From Rubrobacter sp. (GTDB lineage Bacteria > Actinomycetota > Rubrobacteria > Rubrobacterales > Rubrobacteraceae), in the NCBI GenBank assembly GCA_016781885.1, contig JADDPM010000007.1:1-24783 (forward strand): DNA of 24,783 bases, given 5' to 3'. How positions within the stretch are numbered: position 1 is the first letter of the stretch; each line of letters starts with the position of its first letter. The notes under the pieces are model-generated. The model worked only from the letters and a program-made list of their open reading frames with translations. It ran no database searches and had not been told where the DNA came from. Positions 1-6,739 of the stretch are shown here, one piece after another. Made by a program: the position numbers and the translations under genes.

Positions 1-552
1 GAGCTCGGCGCTCTGGCCGGGCGCACGGGCGTAACCGTGATCCACGTCACCCACGACCGGACCGAGGCCCTGGCCCTAGCCGACCGGGTCGCGGTGCTCA
101 AGGAGGGGAGGTTGGAGCAGGTCGCCCCGCCGAGGGAGGTCTACGCCTCCCCCGAGACCCCGTTCGTCGCCTCCTTCGTCTCCGACGCGGCCCTGATCCC
201 GGTAAAGACCACGGGCGAGAAGCGGTTCACGCTTGCAGGTAGCGGCGCGAGATTCGAGGTCGGCGAGGTGCTCGCGCCGAACGACCTCTCCGGTGAGGGC
301 ACGCTGGCGCTCCGCCCCCAGGACGTCGAGCTCGCCCCGGGAGGGTCCGCCGCGGTGCGGGCCGCGTTGTTCATGGGCGACTCCTGCGAAGTACACCTGG
401 AGTGGGAGAGCCACATCCTGCGCGCCCGGGTCCCGGTCGAGGCCCGAATCGAGAACGGTGACCGTGTAAGGCCGGTCTTCACCTGCGGGACGTTCTTCCC
501 GGACGGCCACACCACAGGCCAGAACTCAAACATGAAGAGGAGGCAAATGTGA
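1..552 (+). CDS. ABC transporter ATP-binding protein, C-terminal part (5' end outside window)
   Basis: The reading frame is open from the first base, so this is the 3' part of a longer gene. It starts inside the nucleotide-binding domain: the H-loop/switch histidine lies in VIHVTHDRTEALALADRV, followed by the usual LEQVAPPREVYASPET segment. A TOBE-like beta domain follows (LALRPQDVEL near its middle). This arrangement is typical of ATPases of binding-protein-dependent importers for Fe3+, polyamines, sugars or phosphonates. The sequence seen here does not identify the substrate. Walker A, Walker B and the signature motif lie upstream of the window. The stop codon overlaps the GTG of the next gene by 4 bases (549-552), so the two are very likely co-transcribed and translationally coupled. 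Confidence 0.9.
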   Translation, partial: ELGALAGRTGVTVIHVTHDRTEALALADRVAVLKEGRLEQVAPPREVYASPETPFVASFVSDAALIPVKTTGEKRFTLAGSGARFEVGEVLAPNDLSGEGTLALRPQDVELAPGGSAAVRAALFMGDSCEVHLEWESHILRARVPVEARIENGDRVRPVFTCGTFFPDGHTTGQNSNMKRRQM

Positions 553-1925
553 GAAGAGAAATAAAGATAGCATTCAGGTTGCTCGTTATCGGCGGTTCGC
601 TCATCGCCGCGGCGGCGGGTACGGTCTCCGCCGCGCAGGCCCCGGAGGCCGTTCTGGAGGGGCGGGCGGTGCTCCCGGCGGATACGTTCGCGGAGGGTCC
701 CTCCTCCGGCTCCATGCTCGAAGACGAGACCAAAGGCGGCCGCACCCCACCCTTCGAGGGGCAACCGGTCGGAGGCGTCTCGGCGGTGCTCGACGCCGCG
801 AACGGCGAGTACCTGGCGATGGCCGACAACGGCTTCGGCAAGAAGGGCAACTCGGCGGACTTCCTGCTGCGCGCTTACACCATCCGGCCCGACTTCGAGA
901 CCGCGGGGGGCGGTAGCGGCGGGATCTCGGTCGGGGAGTTCATACAGCTGCGCGACCCGGACCGGCTGATACCGTTCGAGATCGTCAACGAGGATACCGA
1001 AGACCGCCTCCTGACCGGCACGGACTTCGATATCGAATCGGTGCGGCGGGACCCCCGGGGCGACCTGTGGTTCGGCGACGAGTTCGGGCCGTTCCTGCTC
1101 CACACCGACGCGACCGGGCGTGTGCTCGAAGCCCCGATACCGCTGCCGGACGTAAAGTCGCCCGAAAACCCGACCCTGCAATCAGGGGAGGAGCCCAACC
1201 TGCCGACCAGCAGGGGCTTCGAGGGGATGGCGATCTCCGAGGACGGCACCACCCTCTATCCGATGCTCGAAGGCGCCCTTGAGGACGACCAGGACCAGAG
1301 CCGACGCTATATTTACGAGTTCAATCTAGCCGGCAGACAGTACACGGGGGAGCGGTGGCAGTATCACGTCGAAGCGCCCGAGCACGCTATCGGAGATTTT
1401 ACGGCGCTGGGCGCCGGTCGCTTCCTCATCATCGAACGGGACAATGAGCAGGGTGAGGCGGCGAGCTTCAAGAAGGTCTACCTCGTGGACCTGAGCAACA
1501 CCGACGCCGAAGGGTACCTGGTCAAGGAGGAGGTGCTGGATCTGCTCCAGATACGGGACCCGGACCGTATCTCGGAGCCTTCAGGAAGTGAGGGCGACAT
1601 CGGCCTCGGGGACCCTTTCTCGTTTCCCTTCCAGACGATCGAGAGCATCCTGCCGCTCGACGGGGGACGGCTGCTCCTCCTGAACGACAACAACTATCCA
1701 CTGAGCGCGGGTCGCAACCCCGAACAGCCCGATGATACGGAGGCGATCGTCGTCCGCCCCGCAGCGCTGAGCGGTGATCCCGCAGCCCTCTCCCCCGCCA
1801 CCCGGCCGCCCAGCACCGGCGGGTTCTCGCCCAAGACGACGGCCATACTTACGCTCCTTCTGGCAGCGGCCATCCTGGGCCTCTCCGCCTGGACGCGCTC
1901 GCGTGGGAGAGGGGGCACACTCTAA
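549..1925 (+). CDS. Esterase-like activity of phytase family protein, secreted and membrane-anchored
   Basis: The 458-residue product has an N-terminal signal peptide (residues 1-31, hydrophobic core LLVIGGSLIAAAAG). The large extracytoplasmic domain resembles the phytase esterase-like family (PF13449 type): GFEGMAISEDGTTLYPMLEG in the middle, FLIIERDN later, and acidic loops that could bind metal. A Pro/Ser/Thr-rich linker then leads to a hydrophobic segment at about residues 431-447 and a basic tail (WTRSRGRG). The GTG start at 549 is supported by AGGAGG at 538-543, five bases upstream, and overlaps the ABC ATPase stop. The family is thought to hydrolyse phosphate or other esters outside the cytoplasm. 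Pairing with an importer suggests release of a small ligand that is then taken up; that link is inference. The C-terminus also resembles a sortase sorting signal (see findings). Confidence 0.8.
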   Translation: MRREIKIAFRLLVIGGSLIAAAAGTVSAAQAPEAVLEGRAVLPADTFAEGPSSGSMLEDETKGGRTPPFEGQPVGGVSAVLDAANGEYLAMADNGFGKKGNSADFLLRAYTIRPDFETAGGGSGGISVGEFIQLRDPDRLIPFEIVNEDTEDRLLTGTDFDIESVRRDPRGDLWFGDEFGPFLLHTDATGRVLEAPIPLPDVKSPENPTLQSGEEPNLPTSRGFEGMAISEDGTTLYPMLEGALEDDQDQSRRYIYEFNLAGRQYTGERWQYHVEAPEHAIGDFTALGAGRFLIIERDNEQGEAASFKKVYLVDLSNTDAEGYLVKEEVLDLLQIRDPDRISEPSGSEGDIGLGDPFSFPFQTIESILPLDGGRLLLLNDNNYPLSAGRNPEQPDDTEAIVVRPAALSGDPAALSPATRPPSTGGFSPKTTAILTLLLAAAILGLSAWTRSRGRGGTL

Positions 1926-1991
1926 AACCCGGACGGGATGCTAAAGTCAGGATTCAAGCATCTATACGGCAACCTGTAGGAGGCGTAGAGC

Positions 1992-2693
1992 GTGGCGAGA
2001 CCCGAAGGAGTAGCGCCGGGGGCATACCGGGTGGACGCGATAGGGCTCCCGAACAGCATCTCGGTCCTGCTGGTCGAGGGTGACGACGGTTGGACCCTTG
2101 TGGATGCCGGCGTAAGGGGCAGCGTGGAGCGCATTCGGGAGGCCCTCCTTGCGCTAGGAGGGAGGCTGGAGGATCTCAGGCGCATCTACCTCACGCACCA
2201 CCACATAGACCACATCGGCGGTCTGCCGGGCGTGCGCGGTTGGGCGCCGGGCGCGGAGGTGATGGCCTCGGAGCACGAGGCCATGATCGTCTCTGGCGAG
2301 CGTAACCCTGATAGGTCGAGCGGTCTCGCGTTCCGCCTCGCCAACCGGGTTATGAAGCTATCGCGGGTACCGGTAGACCGCGTAGTGGCCGAGGGGGAGA
2401 CCGTGGCGGGCTTCCGCGTCCTCCTCACACCGGGGCACACGCTAGGGCACACCTCGCTCCTGCGCGACGAGGACGGTCTCCTCTTCACCGCCGACGCCTT
2501 CGGAGCGATGGTGAGTAAGGTAAAGGTCGGGGGGCTGAAAGCCGCCTGCACAGATCCCCCGCTGGCGAAACGCTCGTCCGAGAAGATCCTCGCCGAGGAG
2601 TTCGACACAGTGGTCATGACCCACGGCAAACCCATCCACGCCGGCGCGCGCAGAAGGCTCAAAGAGGCGGTCGACCGCTGGGACTACGCCTGA
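1992..2693 (+). CDS. MBL-fold metallo-hydrolase
   Basis: The 233-residue protein has the full metallo-beta-lactamase-fold metal signature: HxHxDH at residues 69-74 (THHHIDHIGG), a later His in TPGHTLGHTSLL, an Asp in LFTADAFG and a C-terminal His in VMTHGKPI. These normally coordinate two metal ions in a cytosolic hydrolase of the glyoxalase II/lactonase-like group. The substrate cannot be deduced. The GTG start at 1992 is set by TAGGAGGC at 1977-1984. There is no signal peptide, which argues against a secreted antibiotic-degrading lactamase. It lies 66 bases after the phytase-like gene on the same strand and could be in the same transcript. Confidence 0.88.
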   Translation: MARPEGVAPGAYRVDAIGLPNSISVLLVEGDDGWTLVDAGVRGSVERIREALLALGGRLEDLRRIYLTHHHIDHIGGLPGVRGWAPGAEVMASEHEAMIVSGERNPDRSSGLAFRLANRVMKLSRVPVDRVVAEGETVAGFRVLLTPGHTLGHTSLLRDEDGLLFTADAFGAMVSKVKVGGLKAACTDPPLAKRSSEKILAEEFDTVVMTHGKPIHAGARRRLKEAVDRWDYA

Positions 2694-2790
2694 ACAAGTT
2701 CAAAACCTCCGTAAAGCGTCTCTCCGTCCCGGAGTTGCTCGGGCGACTCGAACTCCTTATTTGTAGCCCTGAACGTGGAGGTCGCCGGTC

Positions 2791-3792
2791 TTGCTAAGTT
2801 TCTTCTACAACGGTCATGAAGGCCGCTTGCGCGCCTTCTGGCGCCTGCTCTTTCAGTTCGTGCTCTACACGCTCGGGGCGACGATTTTGGCAAGCCTGAC
2901 GCTAGTGGGGTTCATCCTTGTGAACGGACCACCACTTGGAGACGAGGCCACGAACAGCATCACGTCTTCACCGGCGTTCCGGGCGACGAGCTTGATCGCC
3001 GCGTCAGTAGCCACGCTGACCAGCGTGTGGATAGCCGGGCGCATCTTCGACAGGCGGCCGCTCTCGGGACTCGGGCTGCGTCTGGATGGAGACTGGTGGC
3101 TGGACCTCGGCTTCGGACTCTTTCTAGGCGCCTTCTTGATGACGGCGATCTTCTTGGTCGAGCTGACAGCCGGCTGGGTGGAGGTGACGGGCGCGTTCGA
3201 GGTCGTAGGGTCTAGGCAGTCTTTCTTCCCCGCCATACTCATCCCTGCGACACTCTTCTTTTTCGTCGGTATCGGGGAGGAACTGTTCTTCCGGGGCTAC
3301 CAGCTAACGAACATAGCAGAAGGGCTGAACTACCCGAGTCTCGGGCCCAGGGGCGCCATAGCCCTGGCGTGGGTGCTCTCCTCGTTCCTCTTCGGCCTGC
3401 TCCATTCGACTAACCCGGGCGCGACCCTTGCCAGCACTGCCAACATCGCCTTTGCGGGGCTCATACTGGGAACCGGCTACGTTCTAACGGGGAGGCTCGG
3501 CATCTCTATCGGTCTGCATATCACCTGGAACTTCTTTCAGGGCAACGTCTTCGGCTTCCCCGTGAGCGGCATCGGTACTATAGGCGCAACGTTCATCTCT
3601 GTCGAACAAGGCGGACCGATCCTACTTACTGGCGGCCCGTTCGGCCCCGAAGCCGGCCTGCTCGGTCTCGCCACAATGTTCGCCGGCGGCCTCCTTACCT
3701 GGCTCTGGGTCCGCGCACGCTCCGGCAAAGCTACCATCGAGACCTCCATAGCCGAACCGCCGGAAGGAACGAAGCCAGCTAGCGTGGTCTAG
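2791..3792 (+). CDS. CPBP family intramembrane glutamic endopeptidase
   Basis: The 333-residue polytopic membrane protein has about seven or eight hydrophobic segments. It carries the three CPBP/Abi motifs: EExxxR at residues 163-168 (GEELFFRGY), a second motif with His205 (FGLLHSTNPG), and HxxxN at residues 243-247 (HITWN). In this family the glutamates and histidines form the active site for cleavage of substrates within the membrane, as in Rce1 CAAX proteases and bacteriocin self-immunity proteins. The TTG start at 2791 is the only one that keeps the hydrophilic lead followed by the first membrane helix; GTGGAGG at 2775-2781 serves as ribosome binding site. No bacteriocin or prenylated-peptide gene is visible next to it, so the substrate is unknown. 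Confidence 0.88.
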   Translation: MLSFFYNGHEGRLRAFWRLLFQFVLYTLGATILASLTLVGFILVNGPPLGDEATNSITSSPAFRATSLIAASVATLTSVWIAGRIFDRRPLSGLGLRLDGDWWLDLGFGLFLGAFLMTAIFLVELTAGWVEVTGAFEVVGSRQSFFPAILIPATLFFFVGIGEELFFRGYQLTNIAEGLNYPSLGPRGAIALAWVLSSFLFGLLHSTNPGATLASTANIAFAGLILGTGYVLTGRLGISIGLHITWNFFQGNVFGFPVSGIGTIGATFISVEQGGPILLTGGPFGPEAGLLGLATMFAGGLLTWLWVRARSGKATIETSIAEPPEGTKPASVV

Positions 3793-3793
3793 A

Positions 3794-3805
3794 GCTGCTT
3801 GCAGC
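3794..3805 (+). other. Short inverted repeat after the CPBP gene
   Basis: GCTGC-TT-GCAGC directly follows the stop codon of the CPBP protease gene and lies between two convergent genes. The stem is only 5 bp with a two-base loop and no T-run follows, so termination activity is doubtful. Confidence 0.2.
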
Positions 3806-3875
3806 GTTGTTGGGCTGCGTAACACTAGGGTAGGATGGATGCGCTTTCTAGATACGGTGAATACCCAACGAGTGT

Positions 3876-4796
3876 TTAGGGAGAGTTGCACCCTTGCGTC
3901 TCCACGACGTAGCGGACGGCGGTTTGCGTCCAGTTCCTGGCTAGCTCGTACGCCTTGTGCAAATCCTTGTCCCCCGGGGTGCCTGCATGAGCGATCTTGC
4001 CTCTTTGCTGAGCGACGAACCGAACCTCTTCTTTCCCTGCCTTGACTCCGAATCTGTCCAGAGCTCGAATCATCCTGTCGATGTTGCTCTCCATCTTGGC
4101 ATTACTGGCGTAGCTCGACAGCCGTTCGGCACCCTCGGGGCTTAACTCACGTTCTAGCAGGAATTCCTTTAACTCATCGACAATTTGCCGCCGATCGTCT
4201 TTGAGATCGATCTCGATCCCTAAAACGGTTTTCGCTTCGCCCAGGATAGCGGTCGTGAGCACTTCTAGGGCCGAATACTGGACAACGAGGGCGGGTTCCG
4301 CGTCGTGGCTCGCCACGGCGAGATAGTTGAGCTTGAGGACTGTTCTGAGCTTGTCGGGCCACTGCCCGCGTTTCTCGAGGGCCGCTTCAACAAAACCTAC
4401 ACTGTTCCGCAGCACTACCGCGTCCAAGGACGACTCTATCCCTACGGACTCGGTTACGGTCACGCGGATCACTCCTTCTTTTTTCCGCTCGACCGCTACA
4501 GCCGACTCGTCGTGCAACTGTGTTGCTCTCACCCCTCGTAAACGCACGTGAAATCCGTCGTTCCAGGCTGCTTGCAAGGCTAGGAACTCCTCTACACGGG
4601 CCACGGCAATCCCCTTGGCTAAGGCGCCGCTAGAGGCCTCCACTTGCAGTTTCGCCCTGTAGGTCCCTTCTTCGTCTACGGCGACGTTCATCGCTGGTAA
4701 GTCGAAGTTGTCGGGAAGCCGGGTCGTCCTGGAGTAGGACAGGTCTTCCTCATACAAGAGTGGTTCGAACGGCACCACAACGTCGTAGACCGTCAT
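3876..4796 (-). CDS. HEPN-domain protein (ApeA-like), function unknown
   Basis: The product is about 306 residues. The N-terminal half is mostly beta-like and not recognised. The C-terminal half is helical and resembles ApeA-like HEPN domains: a conserved-looking LKLNYLAVASHD and QYSALEVLTTA helix pair, and an R-x4-H motif (QQRGKIAHAG) near the C-terminus. R-x4-6-H is the catalytic signature of HEPN ribonucleases in toxins, Abi and CRISPR effectors, though many HEPN proteins are not nucleases. ATG at 4796 is preferred over an in-frame GTG at 4802 because the purine-rich AAGGGGAAG lies 5 bases before the ATG but abuts the GTG. The gene stands alone, convergent with the CPBP gene, and its base composition is visibly less GC-rich than its neighbours, suggesting acquisition. 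A defence or stress RNase role is inference. Confidence 0.75.
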   Translation of the reverse strand: MTVYDVVVPFEPLLYEEDLSYSRTTRLPDNFDLPAMNVAVDEEGTYRAKLQVEASSGALAKGIAVARVEEFLALQAAWNDGFHVRLRGVRATQLHDESAVAVERKKEGVIRVTVTESVGIESSLDAVVLRNSVGFVEAALEKRGQWPDKLRTVLKLNYLAVASHDAEPALVVQYSALEVLTTAILGEAKTVLGIEIDLKDDRRQIVDELKEFLLERELSPEGAERLSSYASNAKMESNIDRMIRALDRFGVKAGKEEVRFVAQQRGKIAHAGTPGDKDLHKAYELARNWTQTAVRYVVETQGCNSP

Positions 4797-5043
4797 GAGC
4801 ACTTCCCCTTATCGCGTACACGCATACTTTACCGTACAGGAACTGCACTGGCGCCAACGCGCCCATGGTGAGCGCGGGTCAACTGCAGTGCATGCCGCAT
4901 TAGACGAGCACAGCCCGGCTGCCCGCGAAGATTTCACCATCTGGCAGTCTTATGCCGACCGGTAGGGACCCGCCTTCTCCTTCACTCCCCGCCAGCGCAG
5001 CCTCGAACCCGAAGTACAGAGCAACGCAAGCAGCGAGGGAACC
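4797..5043. other. Intergenic region between the HEPN gene and the amidase gene
   Basis: This holds the presumed promoter of the HEPN gene (reverse strand; a TAAAGT hexamer lies about 30 bases before the ATG, with no convincing -35). It also holds a pair of 7-bp inverted arms (TGCACTG and CAGTGCA, about 40 bases apart). A 56-codon open frame runs forward from ATG 4795 to TAG 4965 with plausible amino-acid composition but no ribosome binding site. No RNA gene or terminator was recognised. Confidence 0.3.
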
Positions 5044-6450
5044 CTACTCCCCTGACAATGCCCCTTCAAGGGCGTGGCCGTAGCGATAGAGGGTCGCCTC
5101 GTCGAAGGGCCGCCCAATGAACTGTATCCCTGCGGGCAGGCCCGATGCCGTACTGCCGCAGGGGACGGAGAGGCTCGGCAGGCCGTTCAGGTTGGTCGGT
5201 CCGGTGAAGCGGGTGAGCGCAGAACGCACGGTCTCCTCATAGCCGTTTATATCTACTTGACGTTGCCCAATCTCCGTGGCTGTGATGGGTGCGGTCGGGG
5301 TCAGAATCACGTAGACATCCTCCAGCGCCTTACGGAACGCTTGTATGGAGCGCAGCCTCGTCTGCTGGGCCTCAGCGTACTCATACGCTCGCGGCTCCGC
5401 ACCCTCTAGAAGCCTCTGGCGGACCTCGTCGTCGAACTTCTCCGGCGCCCGGTCGAGGCGCTCCCGGTGAACTGCGTGCGCCTCAGAGGCGAGCACGAGC
5501 CGCTGCACGGAGAGGGCCTCCTGAAGACCGAGTATCTCCACCTCCCGTACCTCAGCACCCAGCTCCTCGAAGCGCCGGATGGCTGTACTCACCAGCTCCT
5601 CCACCTCAGGCTCGACGTGCTCGTAGTAGAAGCCCGCCGGGACGCCGACCGCGCCTCCCTCCACGCCCCGCGCAAGATCCCTCGTGAAGTCCTCCGGCCC
5701 TATATCCACCGAATAAGGGTCTCCGGAGTCGTAGCAGTCCAGGGCGGTCAGGAGGAGGGCGTTATCCTCGACAGTGCGGGAGAGGGGGCCGACGTGGTCG
5801 AGCGCCCACGAGAGAGGGAAGACGCCGCGCTTGCTCACCCGTCCGAAGGTCGGCTTCATCCCGACCACGCCGCACAACGCCGCCGGGATGCGTATGGAAC
5901 CCCCCGAATCCGTCCCCAGAGCACCGTAGACGAGACCCGCCGCCACCGCCGCCCCCGAGCCCGCGCTGGAGCCACCCGGCACCCTCGTGAGGTCGCGAGG
6001 GTTCCTCGTCGGGCCGGAGGAGGAGCGGTCACCTATCGGGCCGAAGGCGAACTCGTGAGTGTTGGTCTTGCCCACGACCACAGCTCCGGCATCCTTCAAC
6101 AGCCCCACGACAGTTGCGTCCCGGTCCGGGACGTAATCCTCGAAGAAGGCAGAGCCCATCGTGGTGCGAATACCCCTAGTCTCGATCAGGTCCTTCAGGC
6201 CGATAGGCACGCCGTGCAAAGGACCCCGGTAGCGTCCCGCCCGGATATCCGCTTCCGCCTTCTTCGCGTCCTCAAGCGCCATCTCCGCCGTCACGGTCAC
6301 GAAGGCGTTCAACTCCCTATCGTGCTCCTCAATGCGCCCCAGGACCGTCTCCGCAACCTCGACGGGCGAGAGGCTCCGTTCTCCAAGAGCCCGCGCCAGT
6401 GCCGCCAGGGTCGGCGGAAGCCCCGGCGCACCGCTCTCTCCTATCCCCAT
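5044..6450 (-). CDS. Amidase signature family enzyme (GatA/AtzF-like)
   Basis: The protein of about 468 residues carries the amidase signature with its Ser-cisSer-Lys triad: Lys86 in PIGLKDLIE, cis-Ser161 in PGGSSAGSG, and nucleophile Ser185 in GTDSGGSIRIP (numbering from the ATG). The family hydrolyses amide bonds in the cytoplasm. Members include GatA, allophanate hydrolase, indoleacetamide hydrolase and aryl acylamidases, and the sequence alone does not choose among them. No gatB or gatC lies nearby, so a role in transamidation is unlikely, and no urea-degradation genes are adjacent. ATG 6450 is preferred, with GGAGGAG three to four bases upstream; the in-frame GTG at 6465 has GAGGAG directly abutting it, which leaves no spacer. 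The gene is monocistronic, with about 280 bases to the upstream same-strand gene. Confidence 0.87.
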   Translation of the reverse strand: MGIGESGAPGLPPTLAALARALGERSLSPVEVAETVLGRIEEHDRELNAFVTVTAEMALEDAKKAEADIRAGRYRGPLHGVPIGLKDLIETRGIRTTMGSAFFEDYVPDRDATVVGLLKDAGAVVVGKTNTHEFAFGPIGDRSSSGPTRNPRDLTRVPGGSSAGSGAAVAAGLVYGALGTDSGGSIRIPAALCGVVGMKPTFGRVSKRGVFPLSWALDHVGPLSRTVEDNALLLTALDCYDSGDPYSVDIGPEDFTRDLARGVEGGAVGVPAGFYYEHVEPEVEELVSTAIRRFEELGAEVREVEILGLQEALSVQRLVLASEAHAVHRERLDRAPEKFDDEVRQRLLEGAEPRAYEYAEAQQTRLRSIQAFRKALEDVYVILTPTAPITATEIGQRQVDINGYEETVRSALTRFTGPTNLNGLPSLSVPCGSTASGLPAGIQFIGRPFDEATLYRYGHALEGALSGE

Positions 6451-6544
6451 CTTCTCCTCCGACACCTCCTCGTCGGCATGCCCAGTATCTCATCTCTCCG
6501 TCCCCGCTTCCAAAGAGCTCCCCGATCACAGGCGGGAGAAACGA

Positions 6545-6588
6545 CGGAGAGGGGAAAAGCCAGGGAAGTGCCAGCGTAACCCTCTCCG
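6545..6588. other. Inverted repeat (9-bp stem) upstream of the amidase gene
   Basis: CGGAGAGGG at 6545-6553 pairs perfectly with CCCTCTCCG at 6580-6588, enclosing 26 bases. It lies between the phosphatase stop and the amidase start, in the amidase leader on the minus strand. No T-run follows on either strand and I do not recognise a known riboswitch. The rest of 6451-6731 shows no gene. Confidence 0.3.
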
Positions 6589-6709
6589 GCGCGGAACCCG
6601 GCACAACCCAGACAGCCGCCGACCCTATATCGGTACCCAACCATTGAAGAGGGCCTGGCCCATCCGAGCCGCCGCCACGGCGCGGTAGTCGGCCTCCGCA
6701 CCCTCGAAA

Positions 6710-6739
6710 AAGCTGGCTAGCTGAACGCTGGCTAGCTGA
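6710..6739. repeat. Tandem 15-bp duplication across a stop codon
   Basis: AAGCTGGCTAGCTGA (6710-6724) is followed directly by ACGCTGGCTAGCTGA (6725-6739), matching at 14 of 15 positions. The second copy contains the TAG stop of the LOV phosphatase gene (minus strand, 6732-6734). The first copy supplies another TAG in the same frame 15 bases further on, so the duplication created a back-up stop. Confidence 0.7.

Noticed and set aside
141..1181. Long minus-strand frame opposite the ABC and phytase genes
   Set aside because: It is antisense to two well-supported coupled genes and has the Arg/Gly/Pro-rich composition of a high-GC shadow frame.
1992..2693. Calling the MBL-fold protein a metallo-beta-lactamase
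   Set aside because: It lacks a signal peptide and resembles the general hydrolase branch of the superfamily.
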